Of a DNA stretch of 64,000 nt, positions 21,801 through 32,029 are shown one piece after another; the stretch's first letter is position 1, and every line of letters begins with the position of its first letter. The translations under genes were made by a program, and so were the position numbers. The notes below the pieces were generated by a model. That model searched no databases, was not told where the DNA came from, and saw only the letters and a list, made by a program, of their open reading frames with translations. The stretch is from Exophiala sp. HKRS030 (taxonomy: Eukaryota > Ascomycota > Eurotiomycetes > Chaetothyriales > Herpotrichiellaceae): contig JAHWDD010000003.1 in assembly GCA_023897205.1 (NCBI GenBank), forward strand, positions 375,665 through 439,664, read 5' to 3'.

Positions 21801-22934
21801 CCCATGCAACTTGAACCTTCACCTCCCACCATCGAAGAAAGTTTGGTCGCCGAGGTCCCCCATGGTCATTTAATTGATGCAGTTAGTCAAGGCACGATAG
21901 TAACGCCTTCTCTGAGTGTCGCTGAAGCAGAAGTCATTACAGATATAAGCAGGAGTTCTAACGCTACAGACCCTAACGTGATGAATCTTAACGTAAGTAG
22001 CCAGGAGTCAGTTCCTTCTAACGAAGAAAATGTCAGAGGACTCGGTTCCGGAGAAATGGCCGCTGAGCAAGCAGAAGAACCTGTTGAAAATGTTTATGGA
22101 TTTATCCAAGTTTTTGATGTGGACAACCAAAACTTCTACGTACGGAATTCATTCTTCGCCAGGGATGATGACAAGATTACGGATGTTGTTCGGGAGCGTA
22201 TGGGCCATGATGCCGACACAGCGTTTAACGTCTGGTGCCGCGAAGCTGTTATTGGTGCAACCGCTATTAACACAGATGACACATTCAAAGACCGCAGATT
22301 CAGTAACGGCTGTGATTTGATTGTGGCTGCACCGATCTCGGAGACTGCAACAAAGCAGTTACTTGTTGAGGGCAAATTCTCCAACGCTTTCGACATGTCA
22401 AAGTACCTCCGAATGGTGGACCGGAAGCATCCAGTATTGTCCAAGACCAGCCAGGAACCTGTCGAACTTGCCGAGTTTGGCGCAGATTATTACCTGGGTC
22501 CTCTTGTCAACGGGCGCATGCATGGCGAGCATGCTGTATGTATCAGCTCCAACGGCCATACCTATGAAGGACCTCTTGTGTGCAGCAAGAGGTGCGGGAA
22601 GGGAGGCAAGATGACCTACCAAAATGGGGACACGTACGAGGGAGACTGGGAGGACGATGAACGACATGGCCAAGGCACATTTGTTGAACAGAGAACTGGA
22701 AACAAGTATGTCGGCGGGTTCGAGTATGGGAAGCGATGGGGTATGGGCACGACATATTGGCAAGTGGCGGATGAACAGGCCGACCTTTGTCAGATATGCT
22801 ATGGACAAGAGGTTGATGCTTTGTTCTTTGATTGCGGACATGTCTGCTCTTGCGTCGAGTGTGCCCGACAGTGCGACATCTGTCCTATCTGCCGGAGAAG
22901 CGTGAAACAAGTGGTGAAGATGTTTCGAGCGTAA
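18888..22934 (+). CDS. MATH / degenerate ubiquitin-protease / MORN / RING-finger protein
   Basis: Single exon, 1348 residues from the first ATG. Residues 1-200 are acidic and disordered. A MATH-like region starts near 353 (DWRVSAQLGMVMYNPEE, SSEHQFAKINDDWGW). From about 455 the protein follows the fungal MATH-and-UCH family (FPMGTPPLYHSPAVAGITSW, RPIRKLLQDV, LRKERENYVDVYPAI, LYGFIVHLGERNSG). The active-site features of ubiquitin-specific proteases are missing: there is no N-G-N-T-C-Y Cys box, and the usual G-H-Y reads G-K-F. Residues about 905-1050 are disordered. MORN-type repeats (YEGDW, HGQGTF, YVGGFEYGKRWGMGT) occupy about 1205-1290, and a C3HC4 RING finger closes the protein (CQIC, DCGH, CSC, CPICRR; about 1300-1345). 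I infer an E3 ligase whose protease-like domain serves as a binding module; substrates are unknown. Confidence 0.82.
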   Translation: MMASSQNSPVLVQHSSPPHRLSPEVAVMSIPPYNPELSPLHEASLVGPPLTADESSSDSEPATPTPETADTPMVDVPPLEGEEPDTSISNEQNTVETEEQSSEAEAIQPSDSESMPQEAEVPPTGADEASQVPPPAPSEEQQPREEPPEWATREDDHSTPTEDEMTELNLRESRGQELSALDVPSVEKRIYQDVDDPDQRPVKKLRLSWIIKGVRGTREKPNTDRVMISPPAKVDGNYWQIKFYPRGNKSVFLSAYIKCSKRPPPPDAQYADGTFSCFEGPPDADLSNGLAPSQMIHHQVPDANTERSCCTPLQGTEDSQKEQSDGAQEPGSTQGDDCASAETKPQEHIPEEDWRVSAQLGMVMYNPEEPRTCHLMSSEHQFAKINDDWGWTNFTGPWDQIHVRGHLQRAPLLRNDTIAIDAYIRIFDDPTQALWWHSSEAEVHWDSKALAGYFPMGTPPLYHSPAVAGITSWLLLRPIRKLLQDVNAVEWRQNSQIRPRPIISHLQMILFLMRHLRKERENYVDVYPAIHAIRDLGEMYNDVKTFWEVLRRTIELELEGDETSLRRLSAILDTPSGPLALPPLPVENIKDVQEALTQILRSERFIGQLPDFLPLTLARQRFDKTKRVWKLLHDRVVLNEELDMSEFSPSNDHAKYTLYGFIVHLGERNSGKFYSVLRPGGPNSKWLAFEDGDGNKVFSYTRKRISQFEGLEGQALKDATSAQQTAYMAMYIKTSRLGEYLPGGLEPYKLPKSLVPYLEAQYNGGEFVEDRPSIDEDEVRIEVYSDEAVTGRRGLLDMFNIKRQCEHQGLFHIMKLPPTATYQELRRQLAEKLGIENTKAIRLFLMGYTGLGHYTSARMQSVDMNDLLRDARHSDQPFCLWYSILKTEEDIRLFGTPDRTAVREAVEDTGDAVHDEHGLGLTTPGLSEAQLAAPDLQQSSVQEAVSADVENARVESQQAVAQAVEVSDPDTPMQLEPSPPTIEESLVAEVPHGHLIDAVSQGTIVTPSLSVAEAEVITDISRSSNATDPNVMNLNVSSQESVPSNEENVRGLGSGEMAAEQAEEPVENVYGFIQVFDVDNQNFYVRNSFFARDDDKITDVVRERMGHDADTAFNVWCREAVIGATAINTDDTFKDRRFSNGCDLIVAAPISETATKQLLVEGKFSNAFDMSKYLRMVDRKHPVLSKTSQEPVELAEFGADYYLGPLVNGRMHGEHAVCISSNGHTYEGPLVCSKRCGKGGKMTYQNGDTYEGDWEDDERHGQGTFVEQRTGNKYVGGFEYGKRWGMGTTYWQVADEQADLCQICYGQEVDALFFDCGHVCSCVECARQCDICPICRRSVKQVVKMFRA

Positions 22935-23587
22935 CTTTGGGGAGTGAAGGGTATTTACTAGAAGAATGGGTCCTTTGGATTGTTGGAAATGGGAAGCAGG
23001 GGGGGATGTTGTAATGATGGCCATTTCGGAGCAGCTCAAGGTGCCTTGAGTCTTTTCCTTTTTTCGGATCACGAATTTGCAACTCTATTTGATTTCATCA
23101 GCCGAGGCGCATGGGCAAGAGGGTGATTCAGGGCTACGATGGAACGACTAACGACGATGAGAAATGGGGCGTTTGTTTAGCTGGCTGGAAAGATGCGTCG
23201 GTACGGGGAGGGCTCGACAGAAATACTGGCTATGTTATCTTTGTTTGTTTTTCTAAAAGAAAAAAAAAAGAAAAAGAAAACAGAGTTAAAAGAGTTGTGT
23301 TTAACAATACAAGTAGATAGGTATTTATCTACCTTGGGTCTCAGGAGGAAGCAATAGGAGTAGGGTTAGGAATGGGCTCTCAATATCTGAATCTCACTCA
23401 TTCATTCGAGCTCGTACTTTGTGTTTTCTCTTTCTATTTTCTTTTGTTTCTGTGAAGGTACTGATGACCTTCTCGAGACGTCTTGGGTTCAAAGACTAAA
23501 GTATAGTGTACGGTCACCGGGTGCTGACCTTTTTGTGTCAGTCACCTGTGTTCCGTTCATTTCGCGTCGCTGAGCGGTCGATGCGCT
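22935..23587. other. Convergent 3' intergenic region
   Basis: About 650 bases lie between two convergent stop codons. An A-rich stretch near 23256-23280 may mark the 3' end of the upstream transcript. No gene is seen. Confidence 0.4.
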
Positions 23588-25794
23588 TCAATAAAACCAC
23601 CTATACACTTCCGAACTCGGTCCGTCCCTCATGGATTCAGTCGGGATGTCCTTGGCTCGAATTTTTCGACCCGTCCTCGAGTCTCGTCTCTTGTTGTCCA
23701 GGATCATCCAACCACCAAGCGACAGTGTGAGTAGACAACCCACCGCACCGAAACACGCCGTCGTCACCAGAGCGGGGAGGTATTTGGGTGCATCTCGATC
23801 TTGGAAAATGTTGGAGCTAGAAGAAGAAAATTGAGAAGAAAAATGGTGAGCCAGAGGCGTCAAAAGGGTGAGAATAGGGAAGACTGAGACAGCATACCTC
23901 ACTACACCCATCAAATTTGCGACAGGTACACCAACACTCGTCAACATGACTCTCTTGTTCTCATCCGCCAAGTTATTGTTGTACCAAACGTCGAGAATCA
24001 CACTGGGCGCCGAAGTTCCCCACGTCATCATGAAACAGGCGAAATATGCGACGTGGATTTGTGTGTGAACGTTCTGTTTCTCGCATCAATGGGAGGGTCA
24101 ATTTCTGCTTCAAGGTCGAGGGAAGAAAACGTCGAGTGTCGAAAAAGGAATTTTGTGGCGGGAAACTTACAACACAGGCATAGATGATGAAACCGATACA
24201 GGTAAAGGCGAATCCCAAAGCCACAAAAGGGAACCTCCATCTTGTAAAGTCGCTGGCGAACCCGAGAACCAAAAGCATTACCGCTCCGGTGATATCTGTG
24301 CGTCGCGTCACATGATCAGTCCATCAGTCATCGCACATTCATCACCTGGCATGGTCGAAACGACCAAAAAAACTTACTCGGTGCGACAGTGTACAAGTTT
24401 GTCTTCACCGTGCTGTAACCCAACCTCTTGACGATGACGGGGAGGAACAAAGAAACACTCTGCAGCGGCACCCCGAGGCACATCTCGATGGCCAGGATGA
24501 CCCAAGTGGTGGGGTGTCTGAAGATGCTCAGGGCGGTCCGCAGGTCGAACTTTTCATCCACGACGGCACTGCTGTCGACCTGGATTCGGTAAAAGGCGAG
24601 TTCCTTTTCCTCGGGACTCAAAAAGGTCGCCGACGCCGCGTTGTAAGGCAAGACCCAGAAGGCGAAGACGGCGAACAGCATGCTACAAGCTCCCTCGATG
24701 ACGAAGAGGTACCTCCAGTTGGCGATCGAGCCGGAGTGGATGTGAAAGACACCGAATGCCAAAAGTCCACTGAAGGCGTTTGCGATCGAAGAAGCGGCGT
24801 AAAACAATGCCAGTCGTCGAGCGAGTTCTCCTCGTCGATAAAACACTGAGTAGGAGGAGGATGAGGATGGGTCAGCAAGCAGTGACAACAGCAGAAGCAC
24901 CGTCGTTGGTAGATGCACAAGAGAAAGGGAGAGGTGGAGAGATGTTTAGAAATGCACGCATGGACAAAAACGCCTACAAGTCTGATAGTATATGACCAGA
25001 GGGAAAAATGCACTTTCAGCCTTGACAACGTCGACGACCCAAGAATCAGTATCAAGAGAAAGAAAAACGTTCGGCCGAGAGGAAAGTCTCCTTTTAAACT
25101 CTCGTCGCTCACAAGCTCAAAAGGGGGGGGGGGGAAGGTGAAGGGACAAACCATTCCCAAAAACCATCGACAGGCCATCAAGCCTCCGAAATTTTGGACC
25201 GCGACCACCATGAGGGTGGAAAAACCAAAACAGAACATCATGAGGGGCAAGACGCGACTCGGACCGTATTTTTTCCCGGCGATTCCCAAAAATGGTGCCG
25301 TGAGGACGTAGGGAATGAAGAATATCGAGAGGATCAGATTGTACTGGTCCCCTTTTAGGTCCAGAGAGTCTTCCAGTCCCGCCGTCTTTGCGTTTCCTAT
25401 ATTTCCTTTGTCCTGATGATGCCACGGTGGGAGTCAGTTTTTATTTTGTCTCGAGGGACATTCGACAATGCCCCCCCCAAGGCATGGATTTGAGAACGCA
25501 GGCAAGCCCAAACCAGAAACGAAAGAAAAGGAAAAGAAAAGAGGAGCTCACCAATGCATTGAACAAATACATGATTGCCAAAACTGGTAGAATCCTGAGA
25601 TCAAATTTCCATACGAGTCGCTTTTCCGCCTCTGGGTCGATGGCCTGGGATGCACTGCAGACGTCTCGTCTTTCTCCATGACCCGACCCAGTTTCGACGG
25701 TGGCGGCGGCGGCGGCGGTGACGAGTAAACCGTCGTCGTCGACCACGGGAAGTTTGGTGTCTCCGGTCATGGTCGTGTTGGTTTCAGCCGACAT
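23588..25794 (-). CDS. Major facilitator transporter, Dal5/anion:cation symporter type
   Basis: Seven exons: 25794-25552, 25412-25152, 25020-24978, 24845-24378, 24295-24171, 24073-23898 and 23816-23588 (514 residues). The 43-nt third exon encodes AESAFFPLVIYYQT, the conserved fourth-helix segment; without it the flanking frames do not match. Other landmarks are an N-terminal cytosolic stretch with five Ala, LVWKFDLRILPVLAIMYLFN in helix 1, ACRWFLGM before the mini-exon, FYRRGELARRLALFYAAS after it, SGLLAFGVFHI, and helices through the C-terminal half. This is the plasma-membrane family containing yeast Dal5 and Tna1, which import small carboxylates and vitamins such as allantoate or nicotinate with protons; the substrate here cannot be read from the sequence. 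Introns 1-3 are unusually long (139, 131, 132 nt) and contain runs of G/C. The C-terminal tail is basic. Confidence 0.88.
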
Positions 25795-26959
25795 TTCCTG
25801 GATTAAACTCGTCTTGAACCTTGATGATATCGAAACATGAAAGAATCAAGAATCAAGTGTCGAGTGTCGAGAACCAAGAATCAGAGAAGCACAATCTCTC
25901 ACCTCTCTCTCTCTTTTTCTGCATGATGCCCGCGTACCAGCCACCTGTCGAGTACTTTTCTCACCATACATGGGTAACTGATCTGTCGATCTCCCTCACT
26001 GGGTGATGCTTATCGAGACAAAGAACGAGCGATAAGGGTACCTCTGGGTATGGTCATCACCCCCATCCACACAACTCTAGCAAACCATTGGACGACAACC
26101 GACGAGCAGACTTCTCTGGAATGTAACTTCATACCCTGTACGGTAGATTGCCATGGAGCCACTGAAAGACCGAAGATAAGCGTTTCCACACCCACACCAG
26201 CCCAGATCTTGCCCGGGGGGGAGGAGCGGGGCCGCCAGCGTCGACATGCTCGAGGCTACTCGTACCTCGTCAAGGTATGATTTCATGCAGGTGACTTTTC
26301 CCAAGATAGACAAAATAGACAAAGGTAAAAGGTGGCGAAGAGGGAAGAAGAAAAGAGACATGTGAAATACTCCGGTACCCTACCTCGAACTCAAGATACA
26401 GGGGCAGAGATGTTCTTATCGGGAGAAAGGATCCCGCCCATGCCAACCACCACGGCGATCTCCCGTCGATGGAGTTGGCCGATGCTCATACAGAGTTCGA
26501 GTAAACATAAAACAGTCATCGGCTTTTGTTTCCAGAAGCGATACAGTTCCGATATGTGATTGATGGTTCTGTCTATGTAGAATATAAAAAAAGGCCAAAA
26601 GCGTACAGTCTGGGACAAAACCAAGGGGGTATTTGTGAATGTGCTAAAGAAAATGACTCGCTAAACGAATGATACCGTCCCCCGTGCAGAGGAGGCATCA
26701 AGACTCGGTTCCGCCCTTCACCAATCGACAGCCGAAGAAGATGAATCAAATATTGTCCTTTCAAGAGGAAAAAAACAGGATATTTTTGTCATGACTCGTG
26801 ACTATCCGTGGTTGGTGTGAACAGCCCTATAACGCTAGGGGGATAAGAGGAAGATATAGCATTCCAAGGGGCTATGGAGGCGCCACAACATTCTTTCCGG
26901 TCCGGGAGATTCAAAGATACTTTGAATTTGTCGAACTAAGCAGATACAAATCATGACTG
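25795..26959. other. Intergenic region, 1.2 kb
   Basis: This lies upstream of the transporter and downstream of the septin gene. Short ORFs on both strands show no features. I see no 9-mer copies and no RNA gene. Confidence 0.4.
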
Positions 26960-28678
26960 TTAACGCATTCGAGGTTGAAGAGTAATTGGGATGCCGCCAC
27001 TTTGTCGGGGTCCAGAGGGGAGTCCATTCGTTGCTGGTAATGTTCGACGATTTAGACGATTAGTGCGCCATCGCTCATAGAACTGCCACCATATTAGTTC
27101 AAGTCAACTCTACATTTTCAATAATTCGACTTACCACTTCACGGCTGGCCTCGCGAAGCTCGGACCTCCATTCTGCAAAGACAGCATCCTTCAACTTGAC
27201 AAAATCACAATGCTCCAGATTGTATGGGTCGGCAAATCCCCATGGAAATTGGCGACCGACTGGGCCATCTTTTGCCTCCAACGAATACTTGTCCGGGCTG
27301 ATGATTGACCACGGGACGTATCCGCTGTCGAGAGTCGGATCGCCAATCGACATGTTGGATGATTGACGCTTGTGAACCGTAGGGCGCTTCGCTTTGGACG
27401 CGGTAGGGATCGTTTCCGAGTCATCATCACTTCTAGCAGATCCCTCTCCGCTCTCAGCTTCACTGCTGTTCTCATCTTCATCGCGCTCGTCTAGCCTGTC
27501 CTCATCCGAGTCTTCAGCCTCAAAGCTCAACGCTTCAAGTGGGTCAAGTCCGGCCTTCTTGAGACTCCTGCTGACTTTTTGTTTCAGGAATGCCATATGA
27601 GCCGTGGTGATGGTATCTGCCTTGCTAATCACAGGGATAACCGTAGTCTTGCCTGACAGAGCCTTCATGACCTGAATGTCGAAATCCTCGTCCAGTGCTC
27701 CAACAATGCGAGGAGCTTTCCCGAGTCGACCAGCTTCGTGGCCGGTGCTTCCTCCTTGGCTGGCATTGATGTTTGCATCGAGTCTAGCTGGGTCAAGGAT
27801 GAAGAAAACGCAATGAATGTGAGTATCTCGGACGCCAGGTGCACGAACCACCTTCATTTCCTCGATGAAGGTATCGTCAAACTTGCTTTCCACGAAATTG
27901 GCCATATCTCTCATTTGGAGATCAACGACGCCTTTGTCCAATCCTTGAGAGTCCCAGAGAGTCAACCCTATCCGTTCGCTGTCAACTTCAATTTCCTGGT
28001 AGTGATGAACAAAGTTGGGGTTGGGACGGGCCGAGGAAGGTGGCGTATCGCCATCGGGAGCACGGGCCGGCTGTTTCCTGGGTGGAAGGGCGAGAGAGCT
28101 CTTCAAGAAATTGAGAAATGACGTCTTGCCCGAGTTTCGAGCACCGATGATCAGGATATTGTAGGGGGTGGGATCTTTGCGACGTCGAACTCTACGAGGA
28201 GAATTGACCGTTGATACGGTGGAGGTAGCGTAGGAGTATCGGCCGCCTGTACAGCAATCGGGTCAGTTCTAACATCAGGTCAGAATACTCCAGTGGACTT
28301 ACGGTGTGTCATGCTTTCCGTACGAGCATATGGATCGATGGATTCCCTTTCGAGGTGATCGGGCAACGGAGGCACGGGAGGTGTTCCCCTTGCGCCGTTC
28401 ATGTGGTCTCCAGAGTGTGCCTGAGGTTGGTAATTCTCACCACCAAAAGACTGGATGCCCAGCGGCTGGGGAGTATAGCCAGGAAGCCGTGGAGGAGATT
28501 TTGCGGTGATTCTTGCAGACTCATCCATCTCGCCTTGCTTCTTCTTCAAACGACCTGCAGAGGACTTTCGGTCACCCAGCGCTTCCCCACTCTTGGATCG
28601 AAACAAACGGGAGCCCAGACTCGTACTTCTGCGAGAAGTCTGGGACTCATTGCGGGAAATTTGAGGAGGAGAAGTCAT
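26960..28678 (-). CDS. Septin, group 5 (AspE-like)
   Basis: Three exons: 28678-28303, 28246-27135 and 27082-26960 (536 residues). A polar N-terminus of about 125 residues precedes the GTPase domain. The P-loop GARNSGKT lies at 160-167. The switch region reads LTLWDSQGLDKG, where classical septins have a D-T-P-G type motif, and the G4 position reads SKAD (VIPVISKADTIT). A long acidic insert follows (EDEDENSSEAESGEGSARSD region). The C-terminal septin element WRSELREASREV runs into an in-frame stop unless a 52-nt intron (27083-27134; donor GTAAGT, acceptor GGCAG) is removed, after which it continues FYERWRTNRLNRR, as expected. Group-5 septins are restricted to filamentous ascomycetes and support assembly of septin rings and bars without always joining the core rod. 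No C-terminal coiled coil is present. Confidence 0.88.
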
Positions 28679-29868
28679 GATGTCGGAGTAGTCAGACAGA
28701 GAGGGTCCCGGGGCAGGTGCGTGCCGGGGTTGATTAATGCGCAGGCGAGGTTTGGCGGAGGTGAGTGCAGTCGCAATTGCTTAATTCGAGAGTCATTCGC
28801 CGGCACGGAGTGCAGAGACAGCGGGCGTTGGTTGACGCGTACAAAGGTTGTCGTGCAGCAGCAGGGGCGGCCAGCGCAGGAGAAGGTCCGAGCCGAGGAC
28901 TCAGTGAGATGCGCCACGAGCAATCAGGGTGGTTCGAGGTGTTGTAGAGGGTTGATGGACGGTGTATTTTGTCGCTATCAAGGACGTAAGGGACTTGTTA
29001 TCCGACAGCGAAGTCTGAAGTACCCGTGGTCTGCCTTGACAGGGGCGTCAAGAAGTGCTCCTGACACCTGAGATTTCCCGTGGGTGTCTGCTTTGAATCA
29101 GGGAATATGGGGTAATAAGGATTGGGTTGTAAGTAGGCAGGACTCCGTAGGTGGTTAAAGGGTCTGCAGAGAGATTGCGCCTGACTGGGTGAAAAAAGGG
29201 CCCGATTCCCGCTTCTGACGGGCTTCGCACAGGCTTCCAGCAGTGGCACGGGGCGGATCGCCAGGTGTCAACCACGCAGTCCCATAACTAAACGGAGTAG
29301 GGGACCTCAGGGTAAAACAAGGGATTGATTGCCACGAGTGAACCAGGCGAAGCAAGCGAAAGACACTGGAATATAATAATCTCAGGCTGATGCTCATAGA
29401 AATAAAATCATCAAGAACTTCCTACTCCCCTTCTCTACCACATGCCCCTTCGATGACTTCTCCTACCACGAGAAATATTCAGGGGAAATAGTGGCCCTGC
29501 AAAGACCTGGCTTTACTGGTCAACAAGCTTCGTTTCATATCACTTGTCACACTAGCACGACAATTAGTTCCAAGCTGATGGTTGCCCCTGCGTGTAAAAT
29601 CGGCACTTGTCAAATCTTGCCTGCGCCTTTTCTACCACTCATCGGCTTCCTGCAGTACCTTCGCATCTCTTTTATGGAGTAGTCATCATCTTGTCCCATT
29701 CTCTATCCGCATCCGCACGGTAGGTTGCAGTCAATATCATCTTGTCCAGCTCTTCTTCGCCCTCACTCATCGCTCTACTCCATTTTAGTACGCTGCACCG
29801 CGCGTCATCCATCAGCGTGTAACACACAGCATCATCGTCTTCGGTACAATTCCGAGGTTCTGGATAAT
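28679..29868. other. Intergenic region, 1.2 kb
   Basis: This is the septin promoter side and the 3' side of the gene at 29869. Overlapping ORFs on both strands are not convincing. A near match to the 9-mer (GACTCCGTA) occurs near 29140. Confidence 0.4.
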
Positions 29869-31053
29869 TCAATCCTTTGACTGCAAGTACACGGTAATCT
29901 TGATCTCGCACGATGCCTCATCCCCGCCTGACTTCCAGCATTCGGCTTTTTCGACTTCGCTCACCATTTTCGTGAAGCTCTCTCGCAGTCCAGGACGCAG
30001 CAAAATGTTGGACTCTTCACTCAGCCATGGAAATGAGATGATTGCGTAACGGATCCGTGCACCTTCAAAACTCCATCCCCATGACTTTACAATGAAGTCA
30101 AACAAGCCTTCAACATCCCCACAGGCAAATAGGGTGGTCGGAGCACCAGCGGCAGGAAACCCGTCGAGCCACACCTTTAAAGTTACTCTTGCAGGATCGA
30201 ATGAGTTGACTTGATTGTCCTCAGCCGTGACGGATGCATTTGAAGAGAAGCGACGTCTTTTGCCATTCTTCTTCGACGGCGTAGCATTGAGCTTGCGCTT
30301 GTTCGCTGCAGTCGACGCTTTAGACTTGTTTTTTGACGAGAGTCGCGTCTGAGTCATTTCGATCTCTTCATAGACGGCTTCTTCTACGTCCTCGGAGTCT
30401 GCAGAGTGACCACTCTTGCGTGAAATGGTATGTTGATATTTGTCAAACTTGTATGGGTTTGTTTGCTGTACAGTTCGCTTTCGCAATGATCGCGATGGGT
30501 AAACTTCAGCCTGCAGAAGTGGTGTATCATACGTTGCTTCTTTACGTGTATCGCTCCCAGTCGAGACAGTCCTACTTCGTTGAGAAAGGGACTGCGTGCG
30601 CTCGTTCCGGCGTGCACTTGATCTTCTTCCTCGACTGAGAGGGGTGCGGAAAGGGCTTGGAGGCTTGTGAGTTACCTCGTCAGTGTGAGGTGGAACTCTT
30701 GTATGTTGCGAGCCTGACGTGGCGCTTATTGAGCTCGGAGCGCCCGTCATGACACGTGAAGAGCGTCGTGTGGTTTTGGTGTCCACATCCGAATCATTTT
30801 GGTACTTGGTTTCACGAACAAGATCCCGGCTCACATCGCTCATAGACTCGTAATCAGAATCTGGTACCTCTTGGGTTCGGAGGGGCTGATGGCTTTGCGG
30901 GGGCATGATTTCTTCGTCTTCGCAAATGAGATCTTGGGATAGATAAGCAGAAGGCGGACTGGGCGAGAAGGTCGGTTCGGGTGTCTCGTATCTGACTTCG
31001 TCAACAGGTCGGTGCGGTGACAGATAGCCAGAGATGACTTTCCAGCCCGACAT
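29869..31053 (-). CDS. Basic, mostly disordered protein, probably nuclear; function unknown
   Basis: Single exon, 394 residues, from ATG at 31053. I do not recognise the family. Residues 1-180 are Ser/Thr/Arg-rich with acidic patches. A compact motif, RSLRKRTVQQTNPYKFDKY (about 190-208), stands out: the pattern L-R-x-R...Q-x-x-P-Y...Y also occurs in fungal Mms22/Mus7-type repair proteins, but this is a weak resemblance, not an assignment. A basic cluster KRKLNATPSKKNGKRRR (about 257-273) looks like a bipartite nuclear localisation signal. The last 110 residues appear folded, with hydrophobic strands and Trp (LKVWLDGFP, LFDFIVKSWGWSFEGARI, ISFPWL). The gene is flanked by septin and a DOPA-dioxygenase-like gene, all on the minus strand, without evidence of a shared role. 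Confidence 0.65.
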   Translation of the reverse strand: MSGWKVISGYLSPHRPVDEVRYETPEPTFSPSPPSAYLSQDLICEDEEIMPPQSHQPLRTQEVPDSDYESMSDVSRDLVRETKYQNDSDVDTKTTRRSSRVMTGAPSSISATSGSQHTRVPPHTDEVTHKPPSPFRTPLSRGRRSSARRNERTQSLSQRSRTVSTGSDTRKEATYDTPLLQAEVYPSRSLRKRTVQQTNPYKFDKYQHTISRKSGHSADSEDVEEAVYEEIEMTQTRLSSKNKSKASTAANKRKLNATPSKKNGKRRRFSSNASVTAEDNQVNSFDPARVTLKVWLDGFPAAGAPTTLFACGDVEGLFDFIVKSWGWSFEGARIRYAIISFPWLSEESNILLRPGLRESFTKMVSEVEKAECWKSGGDEASCEIKITVYLQSKD

Positions 31054-31368
31054 TGTTCGATTGGATTCAAGGTGGGAAAAAGACTACAGGTTCGAGTTGT
31101 TCGACTGAATAGTCCCTCGGGTGGTGCAAATTGGCGCGCGGCAAAGCAGACTCAGGCAACAAGAGAACTGGGTCAGAAGGAAAAGAAAGTCTTTTGTGAC
31201 AGATTCAACCAAGGAGGCGGTGCAATGTTGGAAGGAAGAATAGGTATAAGAAGGCAGTGAAACAGGTGCAAAGATGTTTGTAAATGGAGGGGGTGGTAAG
31301 TGCCTGCCTGCTTTTTTGGGAAAACATCAATCAACATCAGCCCTTTCTTTTTTTTCAATTATCTTTTG
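31054..31368. other. Short intergenic region
   Basis: About 315 bases lie between two minus-strand genes. They hold a T-rich stretch near 31348-31372 and no gene. Confidence 0.4.
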
Positions 31369-32029
31369 TTACTTTGTGGCTTTTTGGTCTCGATTCTTCT
31401 CCTCGAACTCCTTCAAGGATCTCAGATCGAGTGGTATTCTTTCACCTAGCCAGGTCGCACGCTGACTGTGAGCTCTCAGGTGATCTCCGTCGTCCGTGTT
31501 TGGATGTACCAACGCCGAAAGAGGTCCTCTATTGATCACCAACCAAGGTATAAAGGCCCCAAACTGTGCCGGTGTAAAGATGTTGACCTCAAACATTGCC
31601 ATGGTGTGAGGTCCTACAGGACGATCCCAGAGTTTATATATTCTAGCAAAATTAAAGAGATGTTAGCCAAAAAAAAAAAGAAGAGCAAAAATCTCGTAAC
31701 ATCAAAGTGTCCATTCTAAACACGACATAAAACCTCCATGTGCACACACACCTCAATTCTGGAAATTCCCTTCGGATTCTTTCCCACAAAGCTCTGGCGA
31801 ATCCTTTCTCAAACTCGCTTCCGTAATGGTAGTAAATGTGGACGTCGAAACCTCCACGCCGGCCGTTGGTGACCCCCGAAGTGAATTTCTCGTAACTGGG
31901 ACTCAAGACTCCGGTTTGGGAGTTCTTGAAAGATTTACCATCCTCCTCGTTCAACGCGTCGGGGAGTGGTGGTAGACCTTCATAACCTTCCAACGGTGAA
32001 GGGTATTCGTAGAGGAATGAGTCTGACAT
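31369..32029 (-). CDS. DOPA 4,5-dioxygenase family protein
   Basis: Two exons, 32029-31752 and 31642-31369 (183 residues); the 109-nt intron (donor GTGTGT, acceptor GCTAG) splits an Arg codon. The family is the small extradiol-type ring-cleavage protein named after plant and fungal DOPA dioxygenases. Visible family features are FDVHIYYHYGSEFEKGFARAL with the first metal-ligand His pair, WDRPVGPHTMAMFEVNI, a Pro-Trp-Leu stretch then RGPLSALVHPNT, and HSQRATWLGERIPLDL at the end. In characterised members the enzyme opens the DOPA ring to give betalamic-acid or muscaflavin precursors; most fungal members have unknown substrates, and no pigment genes are nearby. The N-terminal ~60 residues are a polar leader. 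Exon 2 includes a C-terminal tail of charged residues. Confidence 0.86.
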
